Part shown: positions 1 through 11,840 of the stretch, one piece after another | Position numbering within the stretch: the stretch's first letter is position 1 | How the letters are laid out: every line of letters begins with the position of its first letter | DNA from: Taeniopygia guttata | Lineage: Eukaryota > Chordata > Aves > Passeriformes > Estrildidae | DNA length: 64,000 nucleotides | Assembly: GCF_048771995.1 (NCBI RefSeq) | Contig: NC_133027.1 | Location: 99,508,501 to 99,572,500 of the forward strand | Reading direction: 5' to 3' | The notes under the pieces: model-generated | Seen by the model: only the letters and a program-made list of their open reading frames with translations | The model's database searches: none | What the model was told of the DNA's origin: nothing | Made by a program: the position numbers and the translations under genes

Positions 1-2919
1 AGTATACAAATACAAAGTTTGAACGAGCCATTGTGCAGAGGCAATTTTCAAAGTTAACAACTGGGACCCTGCAATACACCACTGACAGCTACTGCAGCTG
101 GCTCCCTTTTATCCGGAAGCCTTTCTGGTGTAAGGCAGCATTTTTGGAAGCAATCACAAGTACTCCTCAAGAGCTGCTTATTGATATTTTATATAATGCT
201 GCCAGCTAGTGGCACATCATGTACTGAGTTGATACCTACTGGGAGTATAGAGACAGTGGTATTAACTGGAGTCTGCACTATCACTTTTCTTTTGATGGTA
301 TACAGTGATGTGTCTGTCAAAGACCATAAGCACAGAGATCAGCATGGGAAACTGAAAGACCATAGAAACACTCCCTGAAAGAGCTTATTTTAATAGAAAG
401 TACTTCCTAGAAGAAACAAAAAAAAACTCCCCTCAAACTACAAAAACCATGTTATTTGAAACAAATGATTATGTTTAAAAACAAAATGAAGTTTTTACAG
501 AAGCTAATCTGCTTCATACAAAATTATTTCATAATCTGTTAACTTCTAGAAAACAATTAATCTGGTGATAAATATTCAGTATGGCAGCAAAAACAAACAC
601 ACAGAACACAAAAACATTTCCCTGTTTTGTGGTAACTCAGTCCAAGTCCTTAAAACTTAAACTTCATTTAAGTGAAGTTTAGTGGCCAGTTAATAAATGC
701 TAGCTATGCAGTACGCCCCAAAAGAACACTGAAGTTGTAATTATGCAGTGCATCCCCTTCATAGAGCATGCTGCTGTGATAGCACACTGAGTTCTAGCTA
801 GCTCCATTAGTATTAAATATTAGGAGAAATAATCTGATACTGTCAACGACCATTTCAGAAACCTTGGGGTTTTTTATGAATATACTATGGTTTGATAATA
901 AAAAGTTATTGTAGAACACTACAGAAATTATAAAAAACAGTCTACCTAATTTTAGAAAGACAATAGTAGTTACTTCTGGAAGTAAAAGGAGGCAACACAA
1001 CTTGTAATTTCCACAGTGGGCTAACACAAAGAGAGTCAAGAAATACACAGGAAAAGATCAAAGAAAGAGCCAATTCAAATTAAGAGATAATGGGAGTGCA
1101 CAAAAATTCCAGCAGGTATGACCCAAATAGAGCAACTCAGTAAACACATGGCTGGGAGAACTTTATTATGATGGTGTGACAGGCACACAGTTACTCTGGC
1201 TGGGATACTGACAACATATATTCCATACAGGTGGTAGCAAAAAAGTGTGATTATTACACTCCAAGCCAGTAGTGTATGCTGCCAAAAGATAATAGATTGT
1301 AATCTAGAGTGCACAGTAAAACAGGCATGAATCAGTAATATGTGGATCCATACAGACAGACACAGACAAAGACATTTAAAAATAGGGAAGCATTGAATCT
1401 GGAAATGACTTGGCAAATGCTATATATAATAGCATGGCATGAACCCTCAAAGCAATTCTGAATCCAAAAGGACAAATGTGAATCTTTGTATAAACAGAGA
1501 AACAGTGAGAACTACAAATGACACATTACTCCTGCGTTGGTGGTGTGCCTATTAGAGTGTAAGTCTTGTTCTACCATCTGCAATCAATAAAAAAGTAGCT
1601 GAAATACTGGAAGAAGAGCTGACAACACATCTATCAATAGGAAAGCATATGAGAACTTCAGCAGAATAAATTCTTTGTGTTAACAAGGAAATCTGTGTAG
1701 ATTGAGCAGAAACTCAGTACCCACACAAAGAGCAAGAAATTGTGTTACCATATTACACTGTCCTGATTCCTTACCTGAAGCATTTTTAGACACACACACA
1801 GAGAAAGTATTTTCTCTGCTGTTCAAAATAAATGTTTAAGTTGTTATATAATGAACTAATTTTTATTGAAACATAGCTTTGGAATATTAAGACTGGAATT
1901 TTGAGATAAAACATATATATCAAAACAGTTTCTATATCATTGGCTTGATAAGTAGGGGGAAATATGTGTATATTTCTTGAATATCTGGCAAACTTTACCA
2001 ACTTCATCAGTTTACTTCTGTGAAAACAAACAAACCAACCTGAAATATAAGGCAGAATAACCAAACAACAATTATACGTGTATATCTTAATGTTAATTAT
2101 ATGATAGTAATTACTCATCACATCAAAAATGTTTCAATGTTTGCTCAGCTTTGTTTTCACCACCTACCACAATTTGATAATTCAAGTCCATTAATAGCAT
2201 AGATAATTTTATTAATAAGTATACTGAAGCAGTCATACTGGGTCAGACATTGATGGCCCACTTAGAGTTTGTCTTGCCTCAGGTTAATGCAGCCAGTAAC
2301 TGATGCTTAGACAAGAGTGAAAGATCAGGACAAACATATCGTCCTACTGCTCCATTTATTCTTCTAACACCCAGCACTTCCTAAGCCTTAAGTGATGTCT
2401 ATATATTTGACAGTCACTGGAAACTTTTCTTGCACAATTTTTTCCCCTTTTTTGAATTTATTTCATGTTTTAGGATCCAAAACATTCTGTAGGGAGGAAC
2501 TTCACAACTTGACTGAGGTCTTTCTTTTGTGTTTCTCTGGTTCAAGTTTGTTCTTTCCAAGCTAGGACTATCTGATTGCTTCCCATGTTCCTGCACTGCT
2601 GTTCCTCACACAGCCACTGCTGACCCTGGCCACCACAAATCAATGGGCTAAACTAATGTTTTATCCAGTACAGTCCACTTGCTCTAATGTTCCCACCATA
2701 GCCACAATCAAAAATAACCAGCACTGGGAGAACTTAAGGGTGTATCCAACACAAACAACAGTGCTACATAAAACTGTAATGCTATGGTAACCCTGACCAC
2801 AGTAATGGAGTTTCCCAGCTAAATGAAATGGTTACTGAGGGCTCATACAGAAATGTTTTATATTGGTACAGTTAGACTTTTATCAACATAGGACTGTACT
2901 TAAATAAACAGTGACTTAC
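1..2919 (-). other. CAMKMT intron 3 (partial)
   Basis: AT-rich intron sequence reaching the window edge. No coding exon was recognised on either strand. The only recognisable content is the old dispersed repeat at about 2,225-2,590, listed separately. Short open frames here have no splice or similarity support. Confidence 0.6.
2225..2590 (+). repeat. Old amniote dispersed repeat, probably CR1-like 3' part
   Basis: The stretch opens with CATACTGGGTCAGAC and a block reading GATGGCCCACTTAGAGT. It continues through CCAGTAACTGATGCTTAG and later AGGAACTTCACAACTTGACTG, then a CTTTCTTTTGTGTTTCT block. This order of blocks resembles a dispersed repeat shared by turtles, crocodilians and birds, which in its typical form has TACTGGGTCAGACCAATGGT early and GAGTTCCACAG late. 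It is strongly decayed, as expected for an insertion older than modern birds. The family name is uncertain without a repeat library. Confidence 0.4.
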
Positions 2920-2984
2920 AGACATTCCCCGTGTTGTCAAAACTTGTAAGAACATCTTTAACATTTAAGAGGCCATTGTGAAAT
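2920..2984 (-). CDS. CAMKMT: CAMKMT coding exon 3 (partial gene)
   Basis: This 65-nt exon lies between a clean acceptor (pyrimidine-rich tract then CCAG) and the donor GTAAGT. Joined to the two bases carried from exon 2, it reads RFHNGLLNVKDVL, then TSFDNTGNV, which aligns without gaps to the human CAMKMT stretch ending VLTSFDNTGNV. It ends one base into a codon. In the enzyme this part comes just before the methyltransferase fold that binds S-adenosylmethionine. The next exon (human continuation IWPSEEVLAYY) was looked for between here and position 1 and not seen, so the catalytic part lies beyond the left edge. The identity rests on phase continuity plus remembered protein similarity and is strong. 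Confidence 0.88.
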
Positions 2985-5900
2985 CTGGAAAAAAACATAA
3001 AAAGTAACTTTACTAATACATAAACCATTAAAAAATCTTCAAAAAAGAGTTTACTGTATGCATTCACTTTTCACCACCCCCCTTCACAGTGAAGCAGCAA
3101 ACAGGTACTGCTGTAGCCACCAGGGGGAAAACAAGGGGACAATCACCAGTCTTCAAAGTCCCAGCACTGAAATCCATGAATCAGGAGGAATGTGTTTCTC
3201 AGAAATACTATCAAGAGGAAAACATTACCAAGGAGCATCAATTTTTATTTAGTTGTAGAAGTCACATATTGTAAAGGAGGAATTTTGGTAAAACAATTTC
3301 TTTGAAAGGGAAAACCCATAAAGTATTTTTGAACAGCAGCTGTATGTACGTTCCTATTTTCTCCCACAAAATCAAAAACACTTAATTAAGTTAATACTAA
3401 TTAATGTGTTCAGTGAAGTGCAATTTTTTGGTTTATATTTTCATAACCCATGTGAAATAAACATTCAAAAGGGGGGATAATAAATTAATTACCTAAATTT
3501 CATACACCAGGTGCAAATTTTAGAATGCAGTGAGCATAACACTGACAGCAGCAGAAAGAATAAGTACCAAAATTGAATAAAAATTTACCTAACGTTTGCC
3601 TCCAAATGTGCAGTGGTACACAGATAAAAAAGCATCTAATCTTGTTTTAAATATTCCAAACTAATCTAAGCCCAAAATGAACAAAAGATTAGTCTCACAC
3701 TTTACAACAATCAGATCACATAGTTGTTTCACAAATGCATTAAAGAAAATCTAGAAGGAATTCAGCAATGCAGCAAAATATGGAAATATAGGGTTTTAAT
3801 TATGTTTCAAATATAGTTTCTAAGGCTGTTTGGGAACATACTAATTTGAAACACTAAAAAAATGCAATAATTTCAAGAATTTTAGCACCTACAAAATTAG
3901 TTCTCATTTTCTTAGCTGTTCTTTCCTGAAAAAAGACTGTTGTAAGAATGGGGGGAAAAAATCAACCATTTGCAAACATGAAATTGCATATTTATTGTGA
4001 AAAACTATTTATAGCTTCTGATAAGCATAAGCATTAAATAAACACTAACAAGTTAAATTTTGAGAAGCACCAAACAGCAAGTAAACTAATTCTTAAAAAT
4101 GAAAATCAAATTGAAATCAAATTAATGAACTGAACTTAGCTCATCACCAGCCACAAAGAAATATATAAGAGATGTTACAAACGATTCAACTGGACATGAA
4201 TACTCTTCTCCCAGGCACATAAAACCAAACCAAAATTACATGCCTTCTCTGCAGAGGAAGTCTACAAGAATGCTGATGGATCATATGGATTTTTAAGGTA
4301 CTTCTTTTCTGCAAGTTTGTTTTCCATCAAATTGGACAACCAATGCAACAGAGCTGGTGCAAGTGAAGTGACAAGAAAGGAGATAGGATTGCCACAGAGC
4401 TGCCCTTTACACTCTCCCCTGCTGACTCCTAAGAACCCTATAAACTCTGTAACTCTGCATATATCTGGGGCTGTTGGAGGCTCTCACTCAACTGTGAATG
4501 TCTCATCTCTAAATAAATGCAAACGGAGAGTGGGAGATGCTGAGGAAGTAAAAAAAAAAAAATTAATCTCTGTTGGCATGCAGAGTAGTCTTGGGAAACA
4601 TGTTTTGGTTTCGTTTCCCCATCTCTTCAACTTCTTTATGCACATAGTTCATGTCTAAAGGAGATTTATCATGCAACTCCCCAAGTGAAACAAACAAAGG
4701 TAAGGATAAAAATTTAGGAGTCTAGTACCAGTAGTTCTAATGAAGAAAGAAAAACAGTAGTAAGTGAAGTGTCCTGGTCTAGAAAAGAATACAATTTACA
4801 TACCTCAGGGTCAAAAGGTAGGCAAACACAAAAAGGAGAAATTATAAAAACACAGCACTAGCCAAAACTGCTTAAAATTTGGGGAACCAAAAACTGAGGA
4901 ATTGAGCATAATTTCTTCCTGCAAACAAGTTTTAGAACCGAGGAAAGCAACATGACAATAGCTGATGTACTTGTGAAAGAGAGAGCTCAGGAAAACACAC
5001 TTCCAAACAGCAATAGCCATGTTTCTCCATTTGGATATCTGTACTTGTGGGGCCTGCAGACAAACTCTGCACCCCGACTCTTTCATCACAGGCCTGACTC
5101 ACAGACTTAAAGTTACATGCACCTGTAAACACTGGTGTTCTCTAACCCCAAATTCTGCAATAAGTAGTCCTGAACCTAAAAAACAGAGCCTATATTTGAG
5201 ATCCACTGCCCTGCACATAAATCCTCACCAGTTCTGTAACAGCTGCTGCTTCACTGTCCCATCCCATCATCTGCTCCTCCATCAGCAAAACCAGAGAAAA
5301 CTGCCAAGATACAGCACATCTGGTTTCCATGAGTGCCTATCACCATCACAGCTTTCCACAGTGCAGCTGACAAACAGAGACTTAAATGTCATGTGCACTG
5401 AATTATCAAAGTCAAGGAAAAGAATCACAGAAGTTTGGGATTAAATCCCAATGCTTAAATTCCCATAAATTTCCACAAGTATCTCAAAATACAGAATAAC
5501 ATTAGCTTGCTCTGTTTCTGAGATCAACAAAGTACTTCAAAGAACACAGGTAAGCATCATGGAAAAAGTGAATTTCAGGCTGGCGTGGTTAATCTGATTC
5601 ACAGTGTTCTTATAATAAGTCTCCAAGGAACAATAGGCAAAAAATTGTATGGCTGAGGCAATGAGTAATAGAAGACAAATCTATGAACAATAAACTAATT
5701 CAATTCATGTTTCTCCTGATACAAAGCAAAGCAGAATTCCTTACTCTGAACTACAAATAAATCAACTTCGGATTAAGTCAGAGAGAGTGAGATCAATCTT
5801 TAAATATATTTAATCTTCCTTCCTCTCCAATTCAGGCAATACAAGTGGCAGACTTTTACAAGTATATAAAAATAGCTATGGTTAGTACAAAAAAAAATCC

Positions 5901-8900
5901 TTCAGTTGGTCCCTATTAAGGTATGTTTTTCATCAGCCATAATGTAACAAAAGTATGTTCCTTCCTTTCTTTTATATTATTCTTAAACCGAGTGATGAAA
6001 AATAATGCAAGTAAGTATATGCCTATATTCACTTTAAAAACCTACAAAATCTAAGATAGAATACATTTCCACGTAATATTGAAAAGGGAAAAAACCAACC
6101 TCATCACCAAACACTATTAACCTATGTACAAATTAAAAGTATATTTGTGAAAAATGAAAGACAAGATAATGGTAAAAAATTACTGTTAAGGGTACTTCAG
6201 AAAAAAGCTTGTTGCATACCACCATCAATTGTCACTGTGGGCTACTAAGAATCTCAGAGTTATCTGCAAACTAGGCTATCCATCAGATGCTCTTTCTGGG
6301 CCAGAGTATAGCAAAAAAAGTCAACTCTTCTTTCACTCCAGTTATAGATCACAGCTTAATATGGCAAGAAACTGAAACAAAGCTTCTTTGACTGCAATTC
6401 TTTTTTACAAATACACACATCTTGGGCAATATGATGGAACAGCCATCCCTTGATTGCTGAATAAAAGTACATTGCCAATCACTTTTCATCTCTTTCCTTC
6501 ATTTCCAGCTCCTGGGGTCCACCCTTTATGCTGCTAAATTCACACACTGTCTCTTGGCAATAAATGGAAGAAAGCAAGTTTGTTATATCCACACAAATTG
6601 TCCATAAGAAGTAGGCAATGTTCCTTGAAATTTTTTCCCTTCACTTTTTTAATCTCTACCCCTAAAATAAAAAGCCATTAAAAATTGAAAATGTCATTAG
6701 GAGAAATATCCAAGTGGAACAGCCAATGAAATTCAGTACTATACCATCTTCTAACACACTGCTTGCACAGACAAGTGGTGTCTCTGCATGCCCCTCATTT
6801 CTAAACCACAGGTCTAAAATCATCTAATAGTTTCTGTCATATTTTTATCTACAGGTTCATTCATATTCAGAATAAAGGCATGACATCTTCCAAAGTACAC
6901 TTAACACATTTTACAAAGATTTAACCCTTCCTGTAACCTGCTGACAGTGTTCTTTTCAGTTCTGCACTTTAGTGTTTGAAAGAGTAAATGACTGATCAAT
7001 GGAAAATATTTTACCACAGAAATAACTTATTTCTGCACTGTTTTCTTAAAATGAGCCTACAATTTAAAAGCAAATCCATATCCTGAAATAGAAAATTTGA
7101 AGATATTGATTGCTTCTTTTTTAACTCAAATAAAAGAACAATTTTCCTATCTAAAAGGCAGGCACCGTCTCGATAGTGAGACACTGCATCTTTATGATCT
7201 ATAATCACTTCATTGCTAAAACTATTCATACAAAAGTCAAATTTAAAAGCACATTCCTGATGAAGAACACAAGGATTTAGAAAGACAGTATTAAATAAAT
7301 ATTTTTAAATAGTTCCATTTACTTACTTTATATCTTCCCATCCCTAAGAAAACACATATTCAGCACATGCGTATTTTTTTAACAGCAAAGTGAAGTACTG
7401 CCACAGTTAAGTGGAACTTGAAAAAAGCTAATAAACACACCTGAAAGTTCTATAAATAAAAACACAGGGGAGATATGGAGACAGTGGTGCTGTCTATGTC
7501 AAGCTGGAGTGCTTGTAGCCCCCCCTGAGGATGGACAAGGAGCCAGCTGGGAGCTGATGGGTCAGGATTGAAGGAAGGCAGGGACTGGTGACATTACAGT
7601 GGGGGCTTGCTACAGGGACACCAATAGATCAAACCTCTCCAGACAGGGAGAGGAGCAGCCTTGCATTCACAAGCCCTGTCCTCCACGGGGACCTTCAATC
7701 ACCCCCATATCTGTTGGAGGGACAACAGACTAGGGCGTAAAGAATCCAGGAGGTTCCTGAATTGCTTCTCTTTTCAGGAGGAGCTGACAAAGAGAAGTGC
7801 TATGCTGGACCTTTTTCTTTCCAACAAGGAGGGGCTGATGGGAAATGCGAATCTCCAAGGAAGCCTGGGCGGCCAGGAGCATGAAATGGTGGAGTTTGAG
7901 ACCCGTAGGGTAGTGAGAAGGGTGCACAACAAGCTTGCTACCCTGGACTTGTGGAGAGCAGATTTTGGCCTCTTCAGGGATCTGTTTGGTAGAATACCAT
8001 AGGATAAAGACCTGGAGAGAAGAGGGACCTAAGAAATGGAGCTAATATCCAATGATCACCTCTGGAACAATGCATCCTGACCAAAAGGAAGTCAGACAAG
8101 AAAGCCAGGAGGCCTACGTGGATGAATAAGATACCCCTGGACAAACTCAAACACCAAAAAGAAACCTACCAAGTGTGGAAGCAAAGTCAAGTAGCATGTG
8201 AGAAATATACAGAAATTGTCTGAGCATTCAGGATTCAGGTCAGGAAAGAGACAGCTCAATTAACATCAAGACAAGGATGCAGTGTGTAGGAATATCAAAT
8301 ACAACACAAATCCAGGTGAGACTACACTAAGCAAATGAGGTTTTGGTTTCTAACACAAGAAATTTCATTTTGACACACCCTTCACTGCTAACGAAACATC
8401 ACACTCACCAGACACTCCTTTTAATACCCCAGAGCTACTGTGAAGCACCTTAATACCTAAACAAACCTCAAGAGACCACTTCCCACGATGCATTATTAAT
8501 CTACATTTCATTAAGCACACTGGAGATCACTGTTTAACCAGAAGAGTATGGGGATTCTTAAACTGAGTCGATGATATTTCACTTCAAGGATCTGGTCAAA
8601 ATGGCACCTAAATTCAGCTTAAATTTTTTAAGATGAAAATTGCCTTATACTGGGACTTCTGACTTTCTGCTTTGGAAGATTTGTTATTAAGAATGATGCA
8701 AAAAATATAAACTACTGACAGAAAAACATGGCATAAGCTCTTCTGAGATGTAAATCCAGCCTGAATTTAGTTAGAGAAACAGCAAAACCAACAAAATTCA
8801 GAAAAGCATACACATGACAGGTAGTTCCTACAAAAGCTTCTATTTTCCTGACAAACTGGTCCCAAGCCCCTCTAGAGCAGTAATTCCAGCTAGGTCATAG

Positions 8901-11673
8901 CATATCTGAATATACAATTTTATCAGTTTTGACAGCCCTTGAACTGATACAGCTTGACCTTTATACTCTTTGCCAAAAGCCACTAACAACCTTATGAACT
9001 TTCTTAAGTATTTAGTCTCGTCAAGATATTAGCTGACAACCCTTTTAACATCGAACATATCCAATGAGCTTTTCCAAGAAGATGTTAATGCATAAGGAAA
9101 ACAAATGTAGATGAAAATTCCAAAGCACTTCTGTCAAGATTTTAGAGGGGCCACAGCAACATTTTTTTTTCCTGAAAAAAAATATATAAAAAGGCTTTCC
9201 TATTCAAGCATGCTGTTCTGGATTTACCTGACTGAAGTTATTGTTAATATTATGCTCTTGTTAACTTGCTAAAATTGTCTCTGTTATTAAATATTATTAT
9301 AAATAAAATGTTGCCAGTGGACAGAGAAAAACCAAGGGAAGACTGTCAGACATACAGAGAATGCTTAAGTTTCCAACACATGATCAATTTTCAAAGATCC
9401 AGGAACACTTACTCCAAGATTTCTTATCTTTTAAATATGTACATTTCAGCAAAATCTGTTGCTCTGTTATGTATGTTAAATTGTTATGCTGATCCCCTAA
9501 ATTACTGCTTTTGCAAAAACAGGGAAGAAACTTTATTTAACACTGACTCATGATAAAGTCAATTTTGTTGCAGTCTATTTATACCTTGTTCCTAGCAAAA
9601 ACCACAGCATTTTCTCCTTCCTTTCTTCACTTCCTACAATATTCTGAAATAGTAAGTATACTCTATGTATTGTCACTGCTTCAATTCAGTGTGAAGAAGA
9701 CATTTTAATATAGAAGTGTGTAAGACTAAGCAAGTTCTGATCATTATTCCTAAAACGAGCAGCGATTACTATTTTTAAATGTCACTAGGTATCTTTTGGA
9801 AAGGAACAAATGCAGGGAAAATGTAAAATAAAAATCCCCACCAGAAGACAATGTCCATATTCTCCTCAATATTCAGTTTTGGAAACATGGTGTGAGCCTG
9901 CTTCAGCACAGAATCTATACATTCCCACTGAACAAGATAAAACACAATAAAATAACACATAAATAAACAACCTTGTTCAAAGTCTATAGCTGAGCTGTGT
10001 CCTATTATCAATGAAACTACTATTAGGCAAAAAATACCAAATTAAATGATGGCATAGAGAGTGGTGGAAACAGAAGCACACAAATGCCAGAGCAGGATCA
10101 GTCTGACATTCCCTTGGCTTCTGTACTGCCAGCACAGGTGAACCTTAGCTCATCTCCTACCTTAAAGCTCCAGAACAAGTAAATCAAGGGACAGAGAGTG
10201 TTGCAAGCCACAACAGTGAACTAAAGGAGTTCAGAGCTGCACTGTAAGGGACTGCAGCCTTGTTCAGCCCAAATTCTACCTGAACACCTGGTGTTTCCTA
10301 TCCCCAGTGTGCCTCTGAAGACCTAGAAACAAGGAATGGGAACACTGCACAAAGGCTTTGTGTAGACTGTCAGTGTTTGAAGTAGTCCACAGCATGCTCT
10401 GGTGGTTTACAGGAAAAGTCTATGCATGGAAAAACACTGCACTTACTTCTATTACAAACAGCAGTTTTCCAGTGGAAAAGTTTCCTTTTGAACACTTTTA
10501 ACATCACTGAGTGTAAGCCTAGAAAATGGAAAATTAGGACTTTATAAAGCTCTCAAGAATTTTGTTCTTGACTTTACATCCAGATGCAAATTTAAAATGA
10601 TCTGCATGTAGCGTTGTGGGGTCCTTTAGTTTGGTTTCATTTTTTCTCATCAGTTCATTTTAAAACCTTGCAAAAATGTTGCAGTTTAATGATGGACACT
10701 TTTTTTGTTAGATCTTAATTCCTAAGCTTGACTTTAATTTAAAGGCTCAGATAAACAAAAATGCACTTCTTGATTTGGGCTCTTCAGAATGTCTTTCACT
10801 GTGCAGACAATGCAAAATCCTCCACCTTCAGAGATCTAATTAGATGCTGCAGAAAAAGTATCAATTCAGGGATTCTTAAATTACTGTTGCAAACCTCCCG
10901 AGGCAAACCAAGTACGCCTCTGTATCAGTATATTTTGTATCAGTAGATACAAAACTGAACGTGGAAAAGAAGGCCAAAGCAACAGAAAAAAAAACAGAAA
11001 CAAAACCCCATAAACATAGTAATGAATGAGAGTTACAAACAAAGCTACTGAGAATTCACTGAAATTCCTTTGGAGGTTCTTTGGAGGGGAAGTAAGCTTT
11101 CTGTTGCTTTGTTTGTGTGTGTGTGGACTTTCTAATTGTCAATTTCTTTAATAAAAACAACCTGCCCAAATATAAGATTACTTCATTAAATATATATTAT
11201 TTTGTAGGAATTTGGCTGCCAAATTATCACTGAATTTTAAAAAAAGCACTAAGAAGAAAACTGAATAAAATATAGATAATTACAAAAAACCTTTTAGAAC
11301 ATTATTAAAAACATCATGTCATAAAAAATTTTAAGACCATAAAAAACTGTGTTCAGGTTTTTTTATATCCTATCTATAGCTGAAGAACATCAAAACAGAA
11401 AGCTATTAAAATATAAAATACATGCTCATATTTGCATTCTGTTTTAGCTACAAGCATCAGTATTTTCATCAAGTTCTGTCACTTCAGTGAAATGTACCAG
11501 AAAGAAGAGTCAGACAAGCTGCTTACTGTAACAAACAACTAAAAATAACATTTACCAGTTTATTTGTAAACTATGCCCTAGTGACACAAAACATTGGAAG
11601 AATCACTAATGAGTTTTATATTTGAGGCCCATTCAAGATCTTAGAAAGTACTTAAAACTTAAACTGTGATTAC
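2985..11673 (-). other. CAMKMT intron 2
   Basis: About 8.7 kb of AT-rich intron between coding exons 2 and 3. It holds the CR1 fragment at about 7,520-8,320 and otherwise no recognised gene or element. The open frames at 5,019-5,444 (plus, 141 codons) and 9,266-9,553 (plus, 95 codons) have no recognisable family, splice support or coding-like composition and are treated as chance. Confidence 0.6.
7520..8320 (+). mobile_element. CR1 LINE fragment, internal ORF2 portion
   Basis: Plus-strand translation gives the typical CR1 ORF2 region between endonuclease and reverse transcriptase: HPHICWRDN, GRKESRRFL, RSAMLDLFLSNKEGL, QGSLGGQEHEMVEFE, then RRADFGLFRDLFGR-like sequence. The frame breaks after about 113 codons, and similarity continues at nucleotide level through a block like AAGAAAGCCAGGAGGCCTAC. 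Neither the 5' part nor the CR1 3' tail is present, so this is an internal fragment. It is moderately diverged from the remembered consensus, with several stops and indels, so it is an inactive copy of middle age lying in a CAMKMT intron. Confidence 0.85.
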
Positions 11674-11840
11674 CTTAAGGAGACACTGTACTTGGGATAA
11701 AAGATGCTTCTATACTGAACCCAGGTCCCAGTTTCCTCTTCTGTATTCTGGTCTTCTATTGAAAAGAGATGGAATGATGCAAACCTTCTGACAGATACTT
11801 GTTGGAGATGCACATCTTTCAAGTGCTTTTTCCTCAGAAC
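11674..11840 (-). CDS. CAMKMT: CAMKMT coding exon 2
   Basis: This 167-nt exon encodes [19 protein letters not shown], then FASFHLFS, an acidic stretch and [19 protein letters not shown]. Human CAMKMT has VLKQKHLDD, VSVRRFESFNLFS, EEEVGAWVQYTSIF and EYSISLR at the same places. The acceptor is TTTCAAAG and the donor is AAG followed by GTAATC. The exon starts in phase 0, which fits the end of exon 1, and leaves two bases of a codon for exon 3. CAMKMT trimethylates Lys115 of calmodulin. This N-terminal segment precedes the methyltransferase core. An apparently longer frame upstream of the acceptor is hydrophobic intron sequence and is not part of the protein. Confidence 0.93.

Noticed and set aside
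3058-3274. Two overlapping plus-strand frames of about 60 codons
   Set aside because: Intronic, mutually overlapping and with no recognisable domain; treated as chance.
5019-5444. 141-codon plus-strand open frame in CAMKMT intron 2
   Set aside because: Low-complexity Ser/His/Cys-rich product, no splice context and no recognised family; length is within chance for the window.
9266-9553. Frame containing MLNCYADPLNYCF, reminiscent of a GPCR seventh helix
   Set aside because: The similarity is a few residues only, and nothing upstream resembles the other helices, so chance is the better explanation.
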